Assembly: GCF_001484195.1 (NCBI RefSeq)
Contig: NZ_LLYW01000010.1
Span: 1-33,998, forward strand
Length of the DNA: 33,998 nucleotides
Direction: 5' to 3'
From: Thermococcus celericrescens
GTDB taxonomy: Archaea > Methanobacteriota_B > Thermococci > Thermococcales > Thermococcaceae
Shown: positions 1 through 9,120 of the stretch, piece after piece
Layout: each line of letters begins with the position of its first letter
Position numbering within the stretch: the stretch's first letter is position 1
The notes under the pieces: generated by a model
What the model saw: only the letters and a program-made list of their open reading frames with translations
Told to the model about the DNA's origin: nothing
The model's database searches: none
Position numbers and translations under genes: made by a program

Positions 1-185
1 TTCTCCCTTTGATGTAGGTTTGGTGGTTTGGGTTTGAGCCAGTTGGGGGTTCTCCGTTCCGCGTGTTCCTTAAGAGTGAGAAGAAGCTTCTCCAGCTTTC
101 GGCGTTCTTCCTGCAGATTTGTTGAACTGTTGCCGAGCCTATTTCGGATTTGAATGTTCCTCTTGGGTTTTTGAGGGTTGTAGTT
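1..185 (-). other. Unrecognised open frame at the window edge
   Basis: On the minus strand a frame stays open from just after a TAA at 188-186 down to base 1, about 61 codons. Its conceptual translation is Lys/Arg/Glu-rich with a likely helix (QEERRKLEKLLLTLKEH) followed by a Pro-rich stretch. There is no ATG, GTG or TTG and no Shine-Dalgarno site, so it is either a gene fragment that continues beyond the window or chance. No family is recognised. Confidence 0.2.
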
Positions 186-420
186 TTACCGTTATTGACC
201 GCTTCATTCTAAAGTATGGTAATGTTTTTTAGGCTTTAAAATAGTTTTGCTTTCCTGTTTAAAGGCTGTTGGGCGGTTTACTGCATCCCCACCCTAAAGG
301 ACGAGGCCTTCAGAAGAAAAAAGTAACAGAAGGGCAGGGTTTTTGCGCCGTCGTGGATTTGTGCAAAAATTTTAAAAGCACATGCCTGTACTCTCGTTAG
401 AAAATTTTTGCAAGGCTCAG
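186..420. other. Non-coding gap with possible insertion-sequence end remnant
   Basis: No supported gene lies here. At 280-316 a GC-richer stretch (CATCCCCACCCTAAAGG followed by ACGAGGCCTTC) stands out from AT-rich surroundings. It resembles, from memory, the conserved right-end/omega-RNA region of IS200/IS605-type tnpB elements of Thermococcales, on the minus strand. No tnpA or tnpB is present, so at most this is a solo scar. A TATA-like TTTTAAAA at 370-377 may be a distal promoter for the downstream operon. Confidence 0.2.
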
Positions 421-421
421 G

Positions 422-428
422 TTTATAA
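422..428 (+). promoter_or_regulatory. TATA box of the aIF1A operon
   Basis: TTTATAA preceded by a purine-rich BRE-like stretch. Transcription would begin near 450, almost at the Shine-Dalgarno site GGAGGTGAT (448-456), so the leader would be very short. The TTTTAAAA at 370-377 is an alternative giving a ~60-nt leader. Confidence 0.5.
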
Positions 429-460
429 GGGCTCGGGCCTATTCGCTGGAGGTGATGATC

Positions 461-835
461 ATGGCGTACCACAGAGGAAGAGGTGGAAGAAGTGGGGGGA
501 AGAAAAAGAACAGACAGGTTCAGGGTGACGAGGTCATCCGTGTTCCCCTCCCGAAGGAAGGACAGCTGTTCGGTGTAATCGAGCAGGCCCTGGGATCTGG
601 ATGGATGGATGTGAGGTGCTCCGACGGGAAGATTAGAAGGTGCAGGATACCGGGCAAGCTCAAGAGGCGCATGTGGATGCGCGTGGGCGACGTCGTCATA
701 GTCCAGCCCTGGGACGTGCAGACCGAGGAGCGTGGGGACATAGTCTACCGCTACACCAGGACTCAGGTGGACTGGCTCCTGAGGAGGGGCAAGATAAGTC
801 AGGAATTCCTCAGCGGTGGCGAGCTCCTGTTCTGA
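461..835 (+). CDS. Translation initiation factor aIF1A
   Basis: The 124-residue product is the archaeal counterpart of eIF1A/bacterial IF1. It binds the A site of the small ribosomal subunit and helps assemble the initiation complex. The basic Gly/Lys/Arg N-terminal tail (about residues 2-20) precedes an S1/OB-fold core with the family's [19 protein letters not shown] and [15 protein letters not shown] blocks. Length matches the archaeal family. The ATG at 461 was chosen over the in-frame GTG (452) and ATG (455) because these lie inside the Shine-Dalgarno site GGAGGTGAT (448-456), leaving a 4-nt spacer to 461. It is first in a run of seven co-directional genes that continues with RIO1 kinase and a KH protein, both tied to the small subunit. 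Confidence 0.95.
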   Translation: MAYHRGRGGRSGGKKKNRQVQGDEVIRVPLPKEGQLFGVIEQALGSGWMDVRCSDGKIRRCRIPGKLKRRMWMRVGDVVIVQPWDVQTEERGDIVYRYTRTQVDWLLRRGKISQEFLSGGELLF

Positions 836-878
836 GCCCGCTTCTTCTAAAATTCCAGCTGCCAGCGAGTGATGGGGA

Positions 879-1655
879 ATGCGCGAGGATGTAATAGAGC
901 GCGAAATCGAGGGAATGCTGGGCCTCCGGGAGAGGCGGGAGAAGGACAGCGACCTCTACAAGATAGCCAATGAGGTATTCGACAGAACGACGAAGGAGAC
1001 CCTCGCCTATCTCCACAGGAGAGGAAAGATCGAAGCCCTCTACGGCGTCATCAGCACGGGCAAGGAGGCCAACGTCTTTGCCGGCGTGGACGCCGAGGGG
1101 AACAGGATAGCCGTCAAGATATACCGCACGTACACGACCGAGTTCCGGCGCATATGGGAGTACCTCGCAGCCGACCCACGCGTCGGCTACCTGCCCAAGG
1201 ATATGCGCAAGCTGGTCTTTGTGTGGACCCGGAGGGAGTTTAAGAACCTCCAACGGGCGATAAAATATGCGGTTCGCGTTCCGGAACCCGTGATCTTCCG
1301 CAACAACGTCCTCGTGATGGAGTTCATCGGGGACGAGCTCCCCGCACCCCGCATCAAAGACGTCGAGCGTTCGCTCGAGCCTTCGGACTTTGAGGAACTT
1401 TATGACTTCACGATGGGCGTCATCGAGAGGCTCTGGAAGCGCGGGGACATGGTGCACGGCGACCTGAGCGAGTACAACATACTGCTCCACGACAGGCCCG
1501 TTGTGATAGACTGGTCGCAGGCGACGGTGAAGAGGAACAGGATGAGCGTGGAGCTGCTCAGAAGGGATCTGAGGAACGTCATAAACTACTTTGGGCGGAA
1601 AGGCGTTGATGTTGATGATTTCGACGATAAGTTCCGTGAGCTGGTTGGGGTTTAG
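879..1655 (+). CDS. rio1: RIO1-type serine protein kinase
   Basis: 258-residue atypical protein kinase of the RIO1 family, which acts as an ATPase/kinase in late maturation of the small ribosomal subunit. The RIO1 signature STGKEANVF is at residues 59-67 (flexible phosphate-binding loop), the ATP-anchoring lysine is K80 (AVKIYR), the catalytic loop HGDLSEYN starts at H193 with D195, and the metal-binding aspartate is D211 (VIDWSQAT). STGKEA and the Ser in the DxSQ-like element favour RIO1 over RIO2, which has a winged-helix N-terminus absent here. The start ATG at 879 lies 43 nt after the aIF1A stop, with a weak GGGGA ribosome site. The next gene follows after 11 nt, so co-transcription with the KH-domain gene is likely and fits a shared role in 30S biogenesis. 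Confidence 0.92.
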   Translation: MREDVIEREIEGMLGLRERREKDSDLYKIANEVFDRTTKETLAYLHRRGKIEALYGVISTGKEANVFAGVDAEGNRIAVKIYRTYTTEFRRIWEYLAADPRVGYLPKDMRKLVFVWTRREFKNLQRAIKYAVRVPEPVIFRNNVLVMEFIGDELPAPRIKDVERSLEPSDFEELYDFTMGVIERLWKRGDMVHGDLSEYNILLHDRPVVIDWSQATVKRNRMSVELLRRDLRNVINYFGRKGVDVDDFDDKFRELVGV

Positions 1656-1666
1656 AGGGTGAGAGC

Positions 1667-2413
1667 ATGGACGAGTTTGAGAGACTGCTGAGGAAGTATG
1701 AGCGGATAGACAAGGACGGCCGGCCCACCCGGGGCGGTCGCGATGAGGAGATCACCTACGCCGCGGAGGGCGAGCAGGAGGAGTTCATAAGAATCCCCCG
1801 CGACAGGGTTGCCGTCGTCATAGGCAGAAAGGGGCAGACCAAGAGGGAGATAGAGGAGAGGACCAAGACCAAGATAGAGGTGGACAGCGAGACCGGCGAG
1901 GTCTTCATAACCTCCACCGAGGAGACCGCCGACCCCTTGGCCGTCTGGAAGGCGCGTGACGTGATAATGGCCATAGGCAGGGGTTTTTCCCCCGAAAGGG
2001 CGTTCCGGCTCTTCAACGAGGGGGAGGTCCTTGAGGTCGTTAACCTGACGGACGTGATAATCGGCAACGATAAGAACGCCCTTCCCCGCATCAGGGGAAG
2101 GATAATCGGAAGGAGAGGAAGGACGCGCGAGATAATCGAGGAGATGAGCGGTGCGGATGTGAGCGTTTACGGAAAAACCGTCGCGATAATTGGCAACCCA
2201 ATCCAGGTCGAGGTTGCCAAGACCGCCATAGAGAAGCTCGCCAGGGGCTCCCCGCACGGCGTCGTTTACAAGTACCTCGAGCGCAGAAAGAAGGACCTTG
2301 AACTCGAGAGCACGACCTACTACGAGGCCCTTGAAGGGGAGCCGGGCGATTTCGGGGAGAACTACGAGGGCCCCGATGAGGACTACGATGACGAAGACTT
2401 TTGGGAGGACTGA
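1667..2413 (+). CDS. KH-domain RNA-binding protein (Pno1/Dim2-like)
   Basis: 248 residues with two KH modules. KH1 has the GxxG loop GRKG at residues 53-56, preceded by IRIPRDRVAVVI. KH2 has GRRG at 148-151, within GRIIGRRGRTREIIEE. This is the universal archaeal relative of eukaryotic Pno1/Dim2/Krr1, which binds the 3' end region of small-subunit rRNA during assembly. The C-terminus (225-248) is a highly acidic tail (GPDEDYDDEDFWED). The start ATG has GGGTGA upstream and lies 11 nt after the rio1 stop. The stop lies 2 nt before the top6B ATG, and the top6B Shine-Dalgarno site overlaps its last codons, indicating translational coupling. Function in rRNA processing is inferred from the family and neighbours. 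Confidence 0.88.
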   Translation: MDEFERLLRKYERIDKDGRPTRGGRDEEITYAAEGEQEEFIRIPRDRVAVVIGRKGQTKREIEERTKTKIEVDSETGEVFITSTEETADPLAVWKARDVIMAIGRGFSPERAFRLFNEGEVLEVVNLTDVIIGNDKNALPRIRGRIIGRRGRTREIIEEMSGADVSVYGKTVAIIGNPIQVEVAKTAIEKLARGSPHGVVYKYLERRKKDLELESTTYYEALEGEPGDFGENYEGPDEDYDDEDFWED

Positions 2414-2415
2414 AT

Positions 2416-4113
2416 ATGGCCGAGGCGAATCAGCTGTTTAAGGAGTTCAAAATCCAGAGTGTCAGCGAGTTCTTCAGACGGAACGCGGCAATGCTCGGCT
2501 ACACGGGCAAGATACGCTCCCTCACCACGGTGATCCATGAGGCAGTGACCAACTCACTCGACGCCTGTGAGGAGGCGGGTATACTTCCCTACGTCCGTGT
2601 TGAGATAGAGGAGCTTGGAAGGGAGCACTACAAGGTCATAATCGAGGACAACGGACCAGGAATCCCCGAGAAGTACATAACCCACGTCTTTGGTAAGATG
2701 CTGGCCGGTACGAAGGCTCACAGGAACATACAGAGCCGCGGCCAGCAGGGTATTGGTATAAGCGGCGCCGTTATGTTCGCCCAGATAACGAGCGGAAAGG
2801 CAACGCGCGTCATCACCTCCACGGGCGACGACAGTATCATCGAGGCATGGGTTAAGATAGACGTTGACAGGAACGAGGGCAAGATTGTGAAGAAGGAGAA
2901 GCACCCCAACCCAAAGGGCTGGCGCGGCACCAGGATAGAGCTGGAGGTGAAGAACGTCCGCTACGTGCGCTCAAAGCAGGGCATCTACTGGTACCTCAAG
3001 CTCACCGCGATAGCCAACCCGCACGCCCACATAGAGCTCATTGAACCGGACGGGAAACTCATAGTATTCCCGCGCTCCAGCGAGGACGTTCCCGAGCCCC
3101 CGGTGGAGATGAAGCCCCATCCGCGCGGCGTCCTCACCGATGACGTTTACAGGATGGCCAAGAAGACGAGGAGGAGTTCCGTCAAGCGCTTCCTCGTTGG
3201 GGAGTTCTCAAGGATAAGCGACAAGAAAATCGACGAGCTCGTTGAGTACATCGCGGCGCTGAGGCTCATAAAGACGGAGGACGACAAGAACGTCCAGGAA
3301 CAGCTCTACGAGAGGCTCATGAAGGGCGAGGTAAAGGCCGTCCTGCGCTCGTTCAAGGGCTACATGAAGGTCGTAAAGCAGGTTGCGAAGCTCATGGACA
3401 AGCCCCCCGAGAAGCTGAGCTGGCACGAGGCGGAAGAGATAGTCGAAGCCTTCAGGTACATGAAGTTCCTGGCCCCTCCAACCCACGGCCTCAGGCCCAT
3501 AGGCGAGGAGAACATAGAGAAGGGCCTCACCAACATCCTCAAGCCGGAGTTCGTCACCGCGGTCACCAGGTCGCCAAAAGTCTACTCCGGAGGTATCCCG
3601 TTCCAGGTCGAGGTCGGCCTCGCTTACGGCGGTGAGATTCCCGGAGGTTTCGAGCTCCTCCGCTACGCCAACCGCGTGCCGCTGCTCTTCGATGCCGGTT
3701 CCTGTGTGACGACGCTGGCGGCGCGCTCCGTTGATTGGAGGCGCTACAAGGTTGATGACCTTGACCGCGCCCCCCTCGTGCTCATGATAAACGTCATCAG
3801 CGTTCACGTTCCGTATACCGGCACAGGAAAGCAGAGCATAGCCAACGTGGAGGAGATTCAGAACGAGATAAGGCTGGCGATAATGGACGCGGCCAGGAGA
3901 CTTCAGACCTACCTCAGCGGAAAGCACCGCAGGCTCCACCAGGCCAAGAGGAGGAGGACCTTCGAAAAGTACGTGCCCGAGATAGCGAGGGCCCTGAGCG
4001 TACTCACCGGGGAGCCCGAGGAGGAGGTTAAGAACTACTTCCTGTCCTACATAGAGGGCCACTTCGCGGCCAAGGAGGCAGGTGGGGCGGAGGAGGTGAG
4101 CGAGAATGCCTAA
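2416..4113 (+). CDS. top6B: DNA topoisomerase VI subunit B
   Basis: 565-residue ATPase subunit of type IIB topoisomerase, which passes one duplex through a break made by subunit A to relax and decatenate DNA. The GHKL ATPase motifs are clear: N-box [14 protein letters not shown] (E42, N46), DNGPG at residues 78-82, and [11 protein letters not shown] at 107-117. An H2TH-like and transducer region follows, including the lysine-bearing [13 protein letters not shown] segment that acts as the switch-lysine loop in the family. ATG 2416 was chosen because GGAGGACT (2404-2411) lies at correct spacing; an in-frame TTG at 2401 would put the start inside the upstream gene. The end overlaps top6A by 8 nt, so the two subunits are translationally coupled. 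Confidence 0.96.
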   Translation: MAEANQLFKEFKIQSVSEFFRRNAAMLGYTGKIRSLTTVIHEAVTNSLDACEEAGILPYVRVEIEELGREHYKVIIEDNGPGIPEKYITHVFGKMLAGTKAHRNIQSRGQQGIGISGAVMFAQITSGKATRVITSTGDDSIIEAWVKIDVDRNEGKIVKKEKHPNPKGWRGTRIELEVKNVRYVRSKQGIYWYLKLTAIANPHAHIELIEPDGKLIVFPRSSEDVPEPPVEMKPHPRGVLTDDVYRMAKKTRRSSVKRFLVGEFSRISDKKIDELVEYIAALRLIKTEDDKNVQEQLYERLMKGEVKAVLRSFKGYMKVVKQVAKLMDKPPEKLSWHEAEEIVEAFRYMKFLAPPTHGLRPIGEENIEKGLTNILKPEFVTAVTRSPKVYSGGIPFQVEVGLAYGGEIPGGFELLRYANRVPLLFDAGSCVTTLAARSVDWRRYKVDDLDRAPLVLMINVISVHVPYTGTGKQSIANVEEIQNEIRLAIMDAARRLQTYLSGKHRRLHQAKRRRTFEKYVPEIARALSVLTGEPEEEVKNYFLSYIEGHFAAKEAGGAEEVSENA

Positions 4114-5266
4114 ACCCAAAGCAGTCCGGCGTGAGAAGCCGAGGGAGCGCTTCAGCTACGACCCGGCCAAAGTGCTCACCAGGCTCGAGGAGTACGGAAA
4201 GAGAATCCTTGAGGACATAAAGATCGGAAAGAACCCCTACTTTGACATCCCCATGCGCGGCATCGGCAACGTTTACTTCGACGAGAAGAGGCGCGTCATC
4301 AGGATGGGCGACAAGCTCTCAAGGCGCTACTTCCTCAACGTTGCCCACGCGAGGAAGTTCATGCAGACGCTCCTCATAATGGCCTACGTCAAGCGCCTCG
4401 TGAGCGAGAACAAGCACGCGAGCCTTCGTGAAGCCTACTACGCCAACAAGCACACCATCCCCGGAACGAAGGAGAACACCTTCGAGGACCAGCGCGAGAG
4501 CGACCCCATCATAGAGGACCTCGAGAGGATGATGGGCGTCCTGCGTGAGGAGATGCACCTCACGGCGGACAGGCGCGGCTACATCTACGGTGACATAGTC
4601 ATACGCGATGGCGAGGATGAGTTCAACACCAGCAAGCTCGGTATGGGCGGCTGGGCCGTCCCGGGAACCGTCGAGCACCTCCAGTTCGTTGAGGTCAACG
4701 TCGACTACGCCCTGGTCGTCGAGACCGCCGCTATGGCCGACCGTCTCATCGAGGAAAAGTTCCCGAAGAAGGAGAAGGCCCTCATCATAGCCACCCAGGG
4801 ACAGGCCTCGCGCGGTGTCAGGAGGCTCATCCACAGGCTCCACTACGAGGAGGGCCTGCCGATTATCGTCTTCACCGATGGCGACCCCTACGGTTGGTAC
4901 ATCTACTCCACCATAAAGCAGGGCTCCATCAACCTCGCCTACCTCAGCGACAAGCTCGCAACACCGGAGGCGAAGTTCGTTGGAATGACCATGGATGACA
5001 TAGAGCGCTACGGCCTCAAGAACGTCACCGAAAAGCTCAAGGGAATCCCGCCGAACAAGAAGGGCGGCCCGACGGCGGATTACAAGAGAATCCTGGAGGA
5101 GATGGAGTACCCGTGGTTCCAGAACAGGGAGTGGCAGAGGCAGCTCAAGATGGCGATCAAGATGGGGGTCAGGATAGAGCAGCAGGCCCTCGCCAACAAG
5201 AGCCTCGAGTTCGTCGCGAAGAAGTACCTCCCCGAAAAGATAAACAACGGTGAGCTCCTGCCATGA
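4106..5266 (+). CDS. top6A: DNA topoisomerase VI subunit A (Spo11-like)
   Basis: 386-residue DNA-cleaving subunit, the archaeal relative of the meiotic Spo11. The winged-helix/5Y-CAP part contains SLREAYY, where Tyr112 matches the R-(D/E)-x-(F/Y)-Y catalytic tyrosine that forms the 5'-phosphotyrosyl link. The Toprim domain follows with E206 ([11 protein letters not shown]) and the DGD pair D258 and D260 ([10 protein letters not shown]), which bind Mg2+. Start ATG 4106 is preceded by AGGAGGTGAG (4091-4100) and overlaps the top6B end. Its own stop overlaps the next start as ATGA. No oddities: all catalytic residues are present and length is normal. Confidence 0.96.
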   Translation: MPKPKAVRREKPRERFSYDPAKVLTRLEEYGKRILEDIKIGKNPYFDIPMRGIGNVYFDEKRRVIRMGDKLSRRYFLNVAHARKFMQTLLIMAYVKRLVSENKHASLREAYYANKHTIPGTKENTFEDQRESDPIIEDLERMMGVLREEMHLTADRRGYIYGDIVIRDGEDEFNTSKLGMGGWAVPGTVEHLQFVEVNVDYALVVETAAMADRLIEEKFPKKEKALIIATQGQASRGVRRLIHRLHYEEGLPIIVFTDGDPYGWYIYSTIKQGSINLAYLSDKLATPEAKFVGMTMDDIERYGLKNVTEKLKGIPPNKKGGPTADYKRILEEMEYPWFQNREWQRQLKMAIKMGVRIEQQALANKSLEFVAKKYLPEKINNGELLP

Positions 5267-6510
5267 CGACGACTGAAGAGCTCGTCGCACAGGTTAACAA
5301 GATACTGGACGATATCGGGATAGACATGGACGGGTTATTCGAGACCTTCGACATCCCGTCCATCTCCTTCCGTTTAAAGGAGAACCTCTCGCTCCTTCAG
5401 GAGCTTGAGGACGACCTCTCAAGGCGCGTGGGTGAGACCACACCCTCGGCCGGATTCTCGGACAAAAAGAACAAGGACCCCCACATCCAGTGGATATACA
5501 AGAAGAAGCGCAACCGCGTCCTTGCCCTTGAGAGGCTCCGCTCGGCCATAACAGCCCACAAGATGGCCCTCGCACTCATATCCGCCAACTACACGTTCCT
5601 CATGGGGAAGAAACTCGTGAGCCTCAGGGAGCTCACAAGGGAGAACGTCGAACGGATCAAGGCCGTTCCCAACCCTATTCAACTCGGGCGCGTTGAGGTT
5701 CTTCCCCACCTTGCCTACTCCGGCGACGTCCTCCGTCTGCTCGCCAGGGAGAGCGTGGACGTCAGGGAGTCGTTCAAGTTCATAAAGGGCAAGCTCCGCG
5801 AGAAAGGAACCGTCAGGAACCGCGGGATCAGGATAGAGGTCGAGTACTGGGAGAACAACCGGCTGAAGAAGGCCCGCCTCGACCTGCCCACGGATGCGGA
5901 CATAGAGGCTGAACTCCGCCAGAGGTACGGGAGGCGCTTCCGCTGGCGCGTGCTGAGCTTCGTCAAGACGCGTGGAGTGCTCATAAACAACCACTACACG
6001 GTTGACAACCTGGCCCTGGCCTACTCCATCCTCGATCCTGAAAACGGCGCCAGGAAGCTCGGCCTCGACCTCTTCCGCTACTACTTCCTGACCTCCGAGA
6101 ACGAGAGGGAGGGCCTGGGCCTCTATCCGGACATAAGGCTCTGCATCGACTGCCACTATTCGATATTTGACCTTCCCTTCGCCGACGAGAAGGGATTCAG
6201 AACGGGCCACGGCAGCATGCTCCTCATAAGGAAGTGCGAGATGGAAAAGGCCCTCGTGGGGAGGAGGAAGGACATAGCCAACGTTCCCAACCACCTCCTT
6301 GGGGGGGTGCTCCTCTACGGGATGAGCGAGTACAGCGAGGACAAAGTCGCGGAGCTTCTCGGCATTCAGGCCGACGAGCTGGTTGAGGCCGTGAAGAAGT
6401 TCGTCATCTCCGGCCTGCACAGGAGGCTCTTCGCCGACACAAAGAAGTTCGAGAAGTTCATGCCCAAGAGCGACAAGGCCAAACAGTTCCTGGCCCTCCT
6501 CCAGGGGTGA
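5263..6510 (+). CDS. Uncharacterised archaeal protein (DUF530-like)
   Basis: 415 residues of unknown function. From memory it resembles the DUF530 family of methanogens and Thermococcales; this is not verified. The N-terminal 100 residues are helical and acidic with [11 protein letters not shown], then a basic segment (IYKKKRNR), then a mixed alpha/beta middle. A CxxC pair in RLCIDCHYS could bind metal. The C-terminal 70 residues look like a helix-turn-helix ([23 protein letters not shown]). No signal peptide or membrane segment is seen. The start overlaps the top6A stop as ATGA, and it is followed after 4 nt by a second unknown gene, so it belongs to the topoisomerase VI operon. That placement suggests a nucleic-acid role, which is inference only. 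Confidence 0.75.
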   Translation: MTTTEELVAQVNKILDDIGIDMDGLFETFDIPSISFRLKENLSLLQELEDDLSRRVGETTPSAGFSDKKNKDPHIQWIYKKKRNRVLALERLRSAITAHKMALALISANYTFLMGKKLVSLRELTRENVERIKAVPNPIQLGRVEVLPHLAYSGDVLRLLARESVDVRESFKFIKGKLREKGTVRNRGIRIEVEYWENNRLKKARLDLPTDADIEAELRQRYGRRFRWRVLSFVKTRGVLINNHYTVDNLALAYSILDPENGARKLGLDLFRYYFLTSENEREGLGLYPDIRLCIDCHYSIFDLPFADEKGFRTGHGSMLLIRKCEMEKALVGRRKDIANVPNHLLGGVLLYGMSEYSEDKVAELLGIQADELVEAVKKFVISGLHRRLFADTKKFEKFMPKSDKAKQFLALLQG

Positions 6511-6514
6511 GGGT

Positions 6515-6931
6515 ATGAGGGTGGAGATAAAAGCGCGCAACAACGCCGAGCTGATAACAAAGCTCAGGGAGTCCCTGAACGAGGAGGTTACTGAGGTCTA
6601 CATCAACCTCCGCCCAACGAAGGAGATACTCGTCAGGATACTCGAGCGGGCGCCCAACGTGCGCAAAATCTCCTGCCCACCCAGCCTCTACCCCAAGGTC
6701 TCCAAGAGGGTCATCGCCGCACTCGCCCAGATGGGCATAGAACTCGTCCCCGAGGGCTACCCCCGCGGAAGGCCGCGGAAGTACAACGAACGCACCATCC
6801 GGGAGGTCCAGAACCTCCTGATGAAGGGGGTGCCCGCCAAGGAGATAAGCACCCGCATGGGCATCCCCCTGAGGACAGTTTACTACCTCGTTGAGCAAAC
6901 CGAGAGGAAATCTAATCTTAAGGGTACCTAA
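6515..6931 (+). CDS. Small putative DNA-binding protein (DUF1699-like)
   Basis: 138 residues. The N-terminal half (1-80) has alternating beta/alpha elements (VEIKARNNAELITKL, EVTEVYINLRPTKEILVRIL) reminiscent of DUF1699 proteins. A basic linker GYPRGRPRKYNE follows, containing an AT-hook-like GRPRK. The C-terminus carries a resolvase-like helix-turn-helix (IREVQNLLMKGVPAKEISTRMGI, then PLRTVYYLVEQ). The start ATG has GGGGTGAGGG just upstream and lies 4 nt after the preceding stop; it is the last gene of the operon. A DNA-binding regulator is the simplest reading, with targets unknown. Confidence 0.7.
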   Translation: MRVEIKARNNAELITKLRESLNEEVTEVYINLRPTKEILVRILERAPNVRKISCPPSLYPKVSKRVIAALAQMGIELVPEGYPRGRPRKYNERTIREVQNLLMKGVPAKEISTRMGIPLRTVYYLVEQTERKSNLKGT

Positions 6932-6963
6932 ACCTCTCCACCCTGCCGTTTTTCTGCCAAAGG

Positions 6964-6971
6964 TTTATATA
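6964..6971 (+). promoter_or_regulatory. TATA box of the McrBC operon
   Basis: TTTATATA preceded by AAAGG (BRE-like). Predicted start of transcription is near 6992, giving a ~10-nt leader that includes GGTGGTC before the ATG at 7003. It separates mcrBC from the upstream operon. Confidence 0.65.
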
Positions 6972-7002
6972 CCGGGATTCCTAGTTCCTTTTGGTGGTCG
7001 TA

Positions 7003-9120
7003 ATGGCGGATATAGAACCTCTGAGAAACTCCGTTTACTCCATAAACTCATTCCTGAAAGCCGAGTACAATGAATTCGGCTTCGTTATCGAAGAAGCGGC
7101 CATAACCTCGATTGGAAGCCACATAGCGATCGTGGTGAGGCTTGAAGATGACTCTAGGTTCCTCCATGTTTTTGACATAGAAGGGGCCATCGTTCCCGGG
7201 TGGGAAAGAGGGATGCCCATTCCCTGCGCCGATGAGGTTGTTCTCCTTCCCGGAAAAAACGAGTTCGTCGTTTTCACGAAATGCATCCCTGGAAGGGTGG
7301 TTATCTATCCAGTCACTTTACAGGGGTCTGAAAAGGAGTCCAGTGTGATAGAATTTTCAAAGCTACCCCTATACGTAAGCTTTACCCCCAACGGGCGGGT
7401 CATAGTTTTTGGAGACCCGCACCTGGATTACCTCTCACCGGAGGGGGTTGAAGTTGTAAGACTTCCCACTCCTGCCGATGGGTATGCCTACCTTCACTCA
7501 ATCACCGATGATAACGATTCGGTCTATGTCCTTCACACGTGGAAAGCCGAAGGTGGACACGAGCTCAGGGTGGGTAGAATAACCCTGCCCCTGTTCCCGT
7601 ACTACACACCCCGTCAGTTCTGGGAGGGGATGGAACTTCTTGCAAGCACCAGGGTATCCCCAAGCGGTAGGAAGACCGTTGGGGACCTGTACATTATGGA
7701 AAACGGGTCCTTTGTTTCGGTTCTTGGAGCCAAGGGGAGTCGGGAGCTGATCTTTCTCTCCCCGCAGAAAAGGGGGAGTATTCTTCTACCCGGCGAGCTG
7801 ATCTACCTGAGGTTTACCTCCAGGGGGCTGTTTTTTATATTCGGGGGATACAGAGGAGGCATAAACGCTGGAGTGGTTCCTCTGGAACGTCTCCTTGAGG
7901 TGAGGGAGCTAAGCAGGGACGATTTTGAGGGATTTTTCTCGCTTGGAAGATACGTCCCGGGCGTCGTGGATCCCAAGTACGCCGGGATCTCCGACGACTG
8001 CAGGGTTCTCTACTTCGGAAGAACTGCATACCGGGCGATGGGGCAGAGGTTCTACTACTACCTCCGCAGGGACGTGGACTACCTCTACGGGATACACTGG
8101 GATACCGGCGGCGGGATTCAGTGGGAGGAGATGGCTTCCCCGGAATCAGAAGAAATCGGAGCCGAAGTGGAGTCCATAAGGGCCCTGTTGAGGAAGTTCA
8201 GGCAGGTTATACTCTACGGTCCCCCCGGCACCGGAAAGACGTACCTGGCCAGGAAGGTGGCTCTTAAGCCGGAGTTCGTCTCATTCCATCAGTCCTTCAG
8301 CTACGAGGACTTCGTTGAGGGCTTCCGACCGACGAAGGGAAGCGACGGGGTGGTTTACGACGTCGTCGATGGCATCTTTAAGAGGATCGCGATAGAGGCG
8401 ATCTACGACTCCCTCCCTGGAAAGTTCAGGAAAAAGAACGCCACGTATGGGGAGATGAAAAAAGCGGTTCTCGGGTTCCTTGAACAGAGAAAGGCCGGAG
8501 AAAACCTAAAGCTCACACCGAGGAGAGAGTTCTACCTAGTCATAGACGAGATAAACCGTGGAAACATCAGCAGGATCTTCGGAGAGCTGATAACCCTTCT
8601 CGACCCCGACAAGAGACTTGGCGGCCCGAACGAGACGATAGTCAGGCTTCCGTACTCAGGCGAACTTTTCGCCGTTCCGCCCAACCTTTACATCATCGGC
8701 ACGATGAACTCGGCCGATAGGAGCATAGCCCTCCTCGACATAGCCCTAAGGCGCAGGTTCGCGTTCTACGAGGTTCTTCCGAGGCCGGAGCTGCTGGCTG
8801 GAATGGAGGTCGGCGGGGTGAACCTCGAGCACCTCCTATCGCGGCTGAACGCCATAATCGAGAGGGAGAAGGGCAAGGACTACACCATCGGCCACGGCTA
8901 CTTCCTGGATATAGTCTCATCTGAGAACCCCGAGGAGGACCTCTACCTGGTGTTCTACCACAAGATACTGCCCTTCTTCCAGGAGTACTTCTACGGGAGC
9001 TGGGAGCAGCTGGGGTCGTTCTATCCCGGATTCGAGTTCATAGACGACAGGGGCAGGATAGTGATGATGGACAGGGAGTCCTTCATGGAGGCCCTTCGCC
9101 GGCTGGTGAGGGCGGAATGA
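7003..9120 (+). CDS. McrB-like AAA+ GTPase with beta-rich N-terminal domain
   Basis: 705-residue motor subunit of a McrBC-type modification-dependent restriction system. The C-terminal half is a classic McrB AAA+ domain: Walker A GPPGTGKT at residues 406-413, Walker B YLVIDE at 511-516 followed by INRGNISRIFGELI, and the McrB signature MNSADRS at 568-574 with sensor arginines in LRRRFAF. The N-terminal ~385 residues are not a recognised McrB targeting domain. They are a run of short beta-strands with turn motifs (SFTPNGRVIVFG, RVSPSGRKTVGDLYI, GISDDCRVLYFG) like a WD40/propeller. ATG 7003 was chosen over an in-frame TTG at 6991 for its spacing from GGTGGTC. It overlaps mcrC as ATGA. The first ~900 bases are less GC-rich than the AAA+ part, which may mark domain swapping. 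Confidence 0.88.
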   Translation: MADIEPLRNSVYSINSFLKAEYNEFGFVIEEAAITSIGSHIAIVVRLEDDSRFLHVFDIEGAIVPGWERGMPIPCADEVVLLPGKNEFVVFTKCIPGRVVIYPVTLQGSEKESSVIEFSKLPLYVSFTPNGRVIVFGDPHLDYLSPEGVEVVRLPTPADGYAYLHSITDDNDSVYVLHTWKAEGGHELRVGRITLPLFPYYTPRQFWEGMELLASTRVSPSGRKTVGDLYIMENGSFVSVLGAKGSRELIFLSPQKRGSILLPGELIYLRFTSRGLFFIFGGYRGGINAGVVPLERLLEVRELSRDDFEGFFSLGRYVPGVVDPKYAGISDDCRVLYFGRTAYRAMGQRFYYYLRRDVDYLYGIHWDTGGGIQWEEMASPESEEIGAEVESIRALLRKFRQVILYGPPGTGKTYLARKVALKPEFVSFHQSFSYEDFVEGFRPTKGSDGVVYDVVDGIFKRIAIEAIYDSLPGKFRKKNATYGEMKKAVLGFLEQRKAGENLKLTPRREFYLVIDEINRGNISRIFGELITLLDPDKRLGGPNETIVRLPYSGELFAVPPNLYIIGTMNSADRSIALLDIALRRRFAFYEVLPRPELLAGMEVGGVNLEHLLSRLNAIIEREKGKDYTIGHGYFLDIVSSENPEEDLYLVFYHKILPFFQEYFYGSWEQLGSFYPGFEFIDDRGRIVMMDRESFMEALRRLVRAE

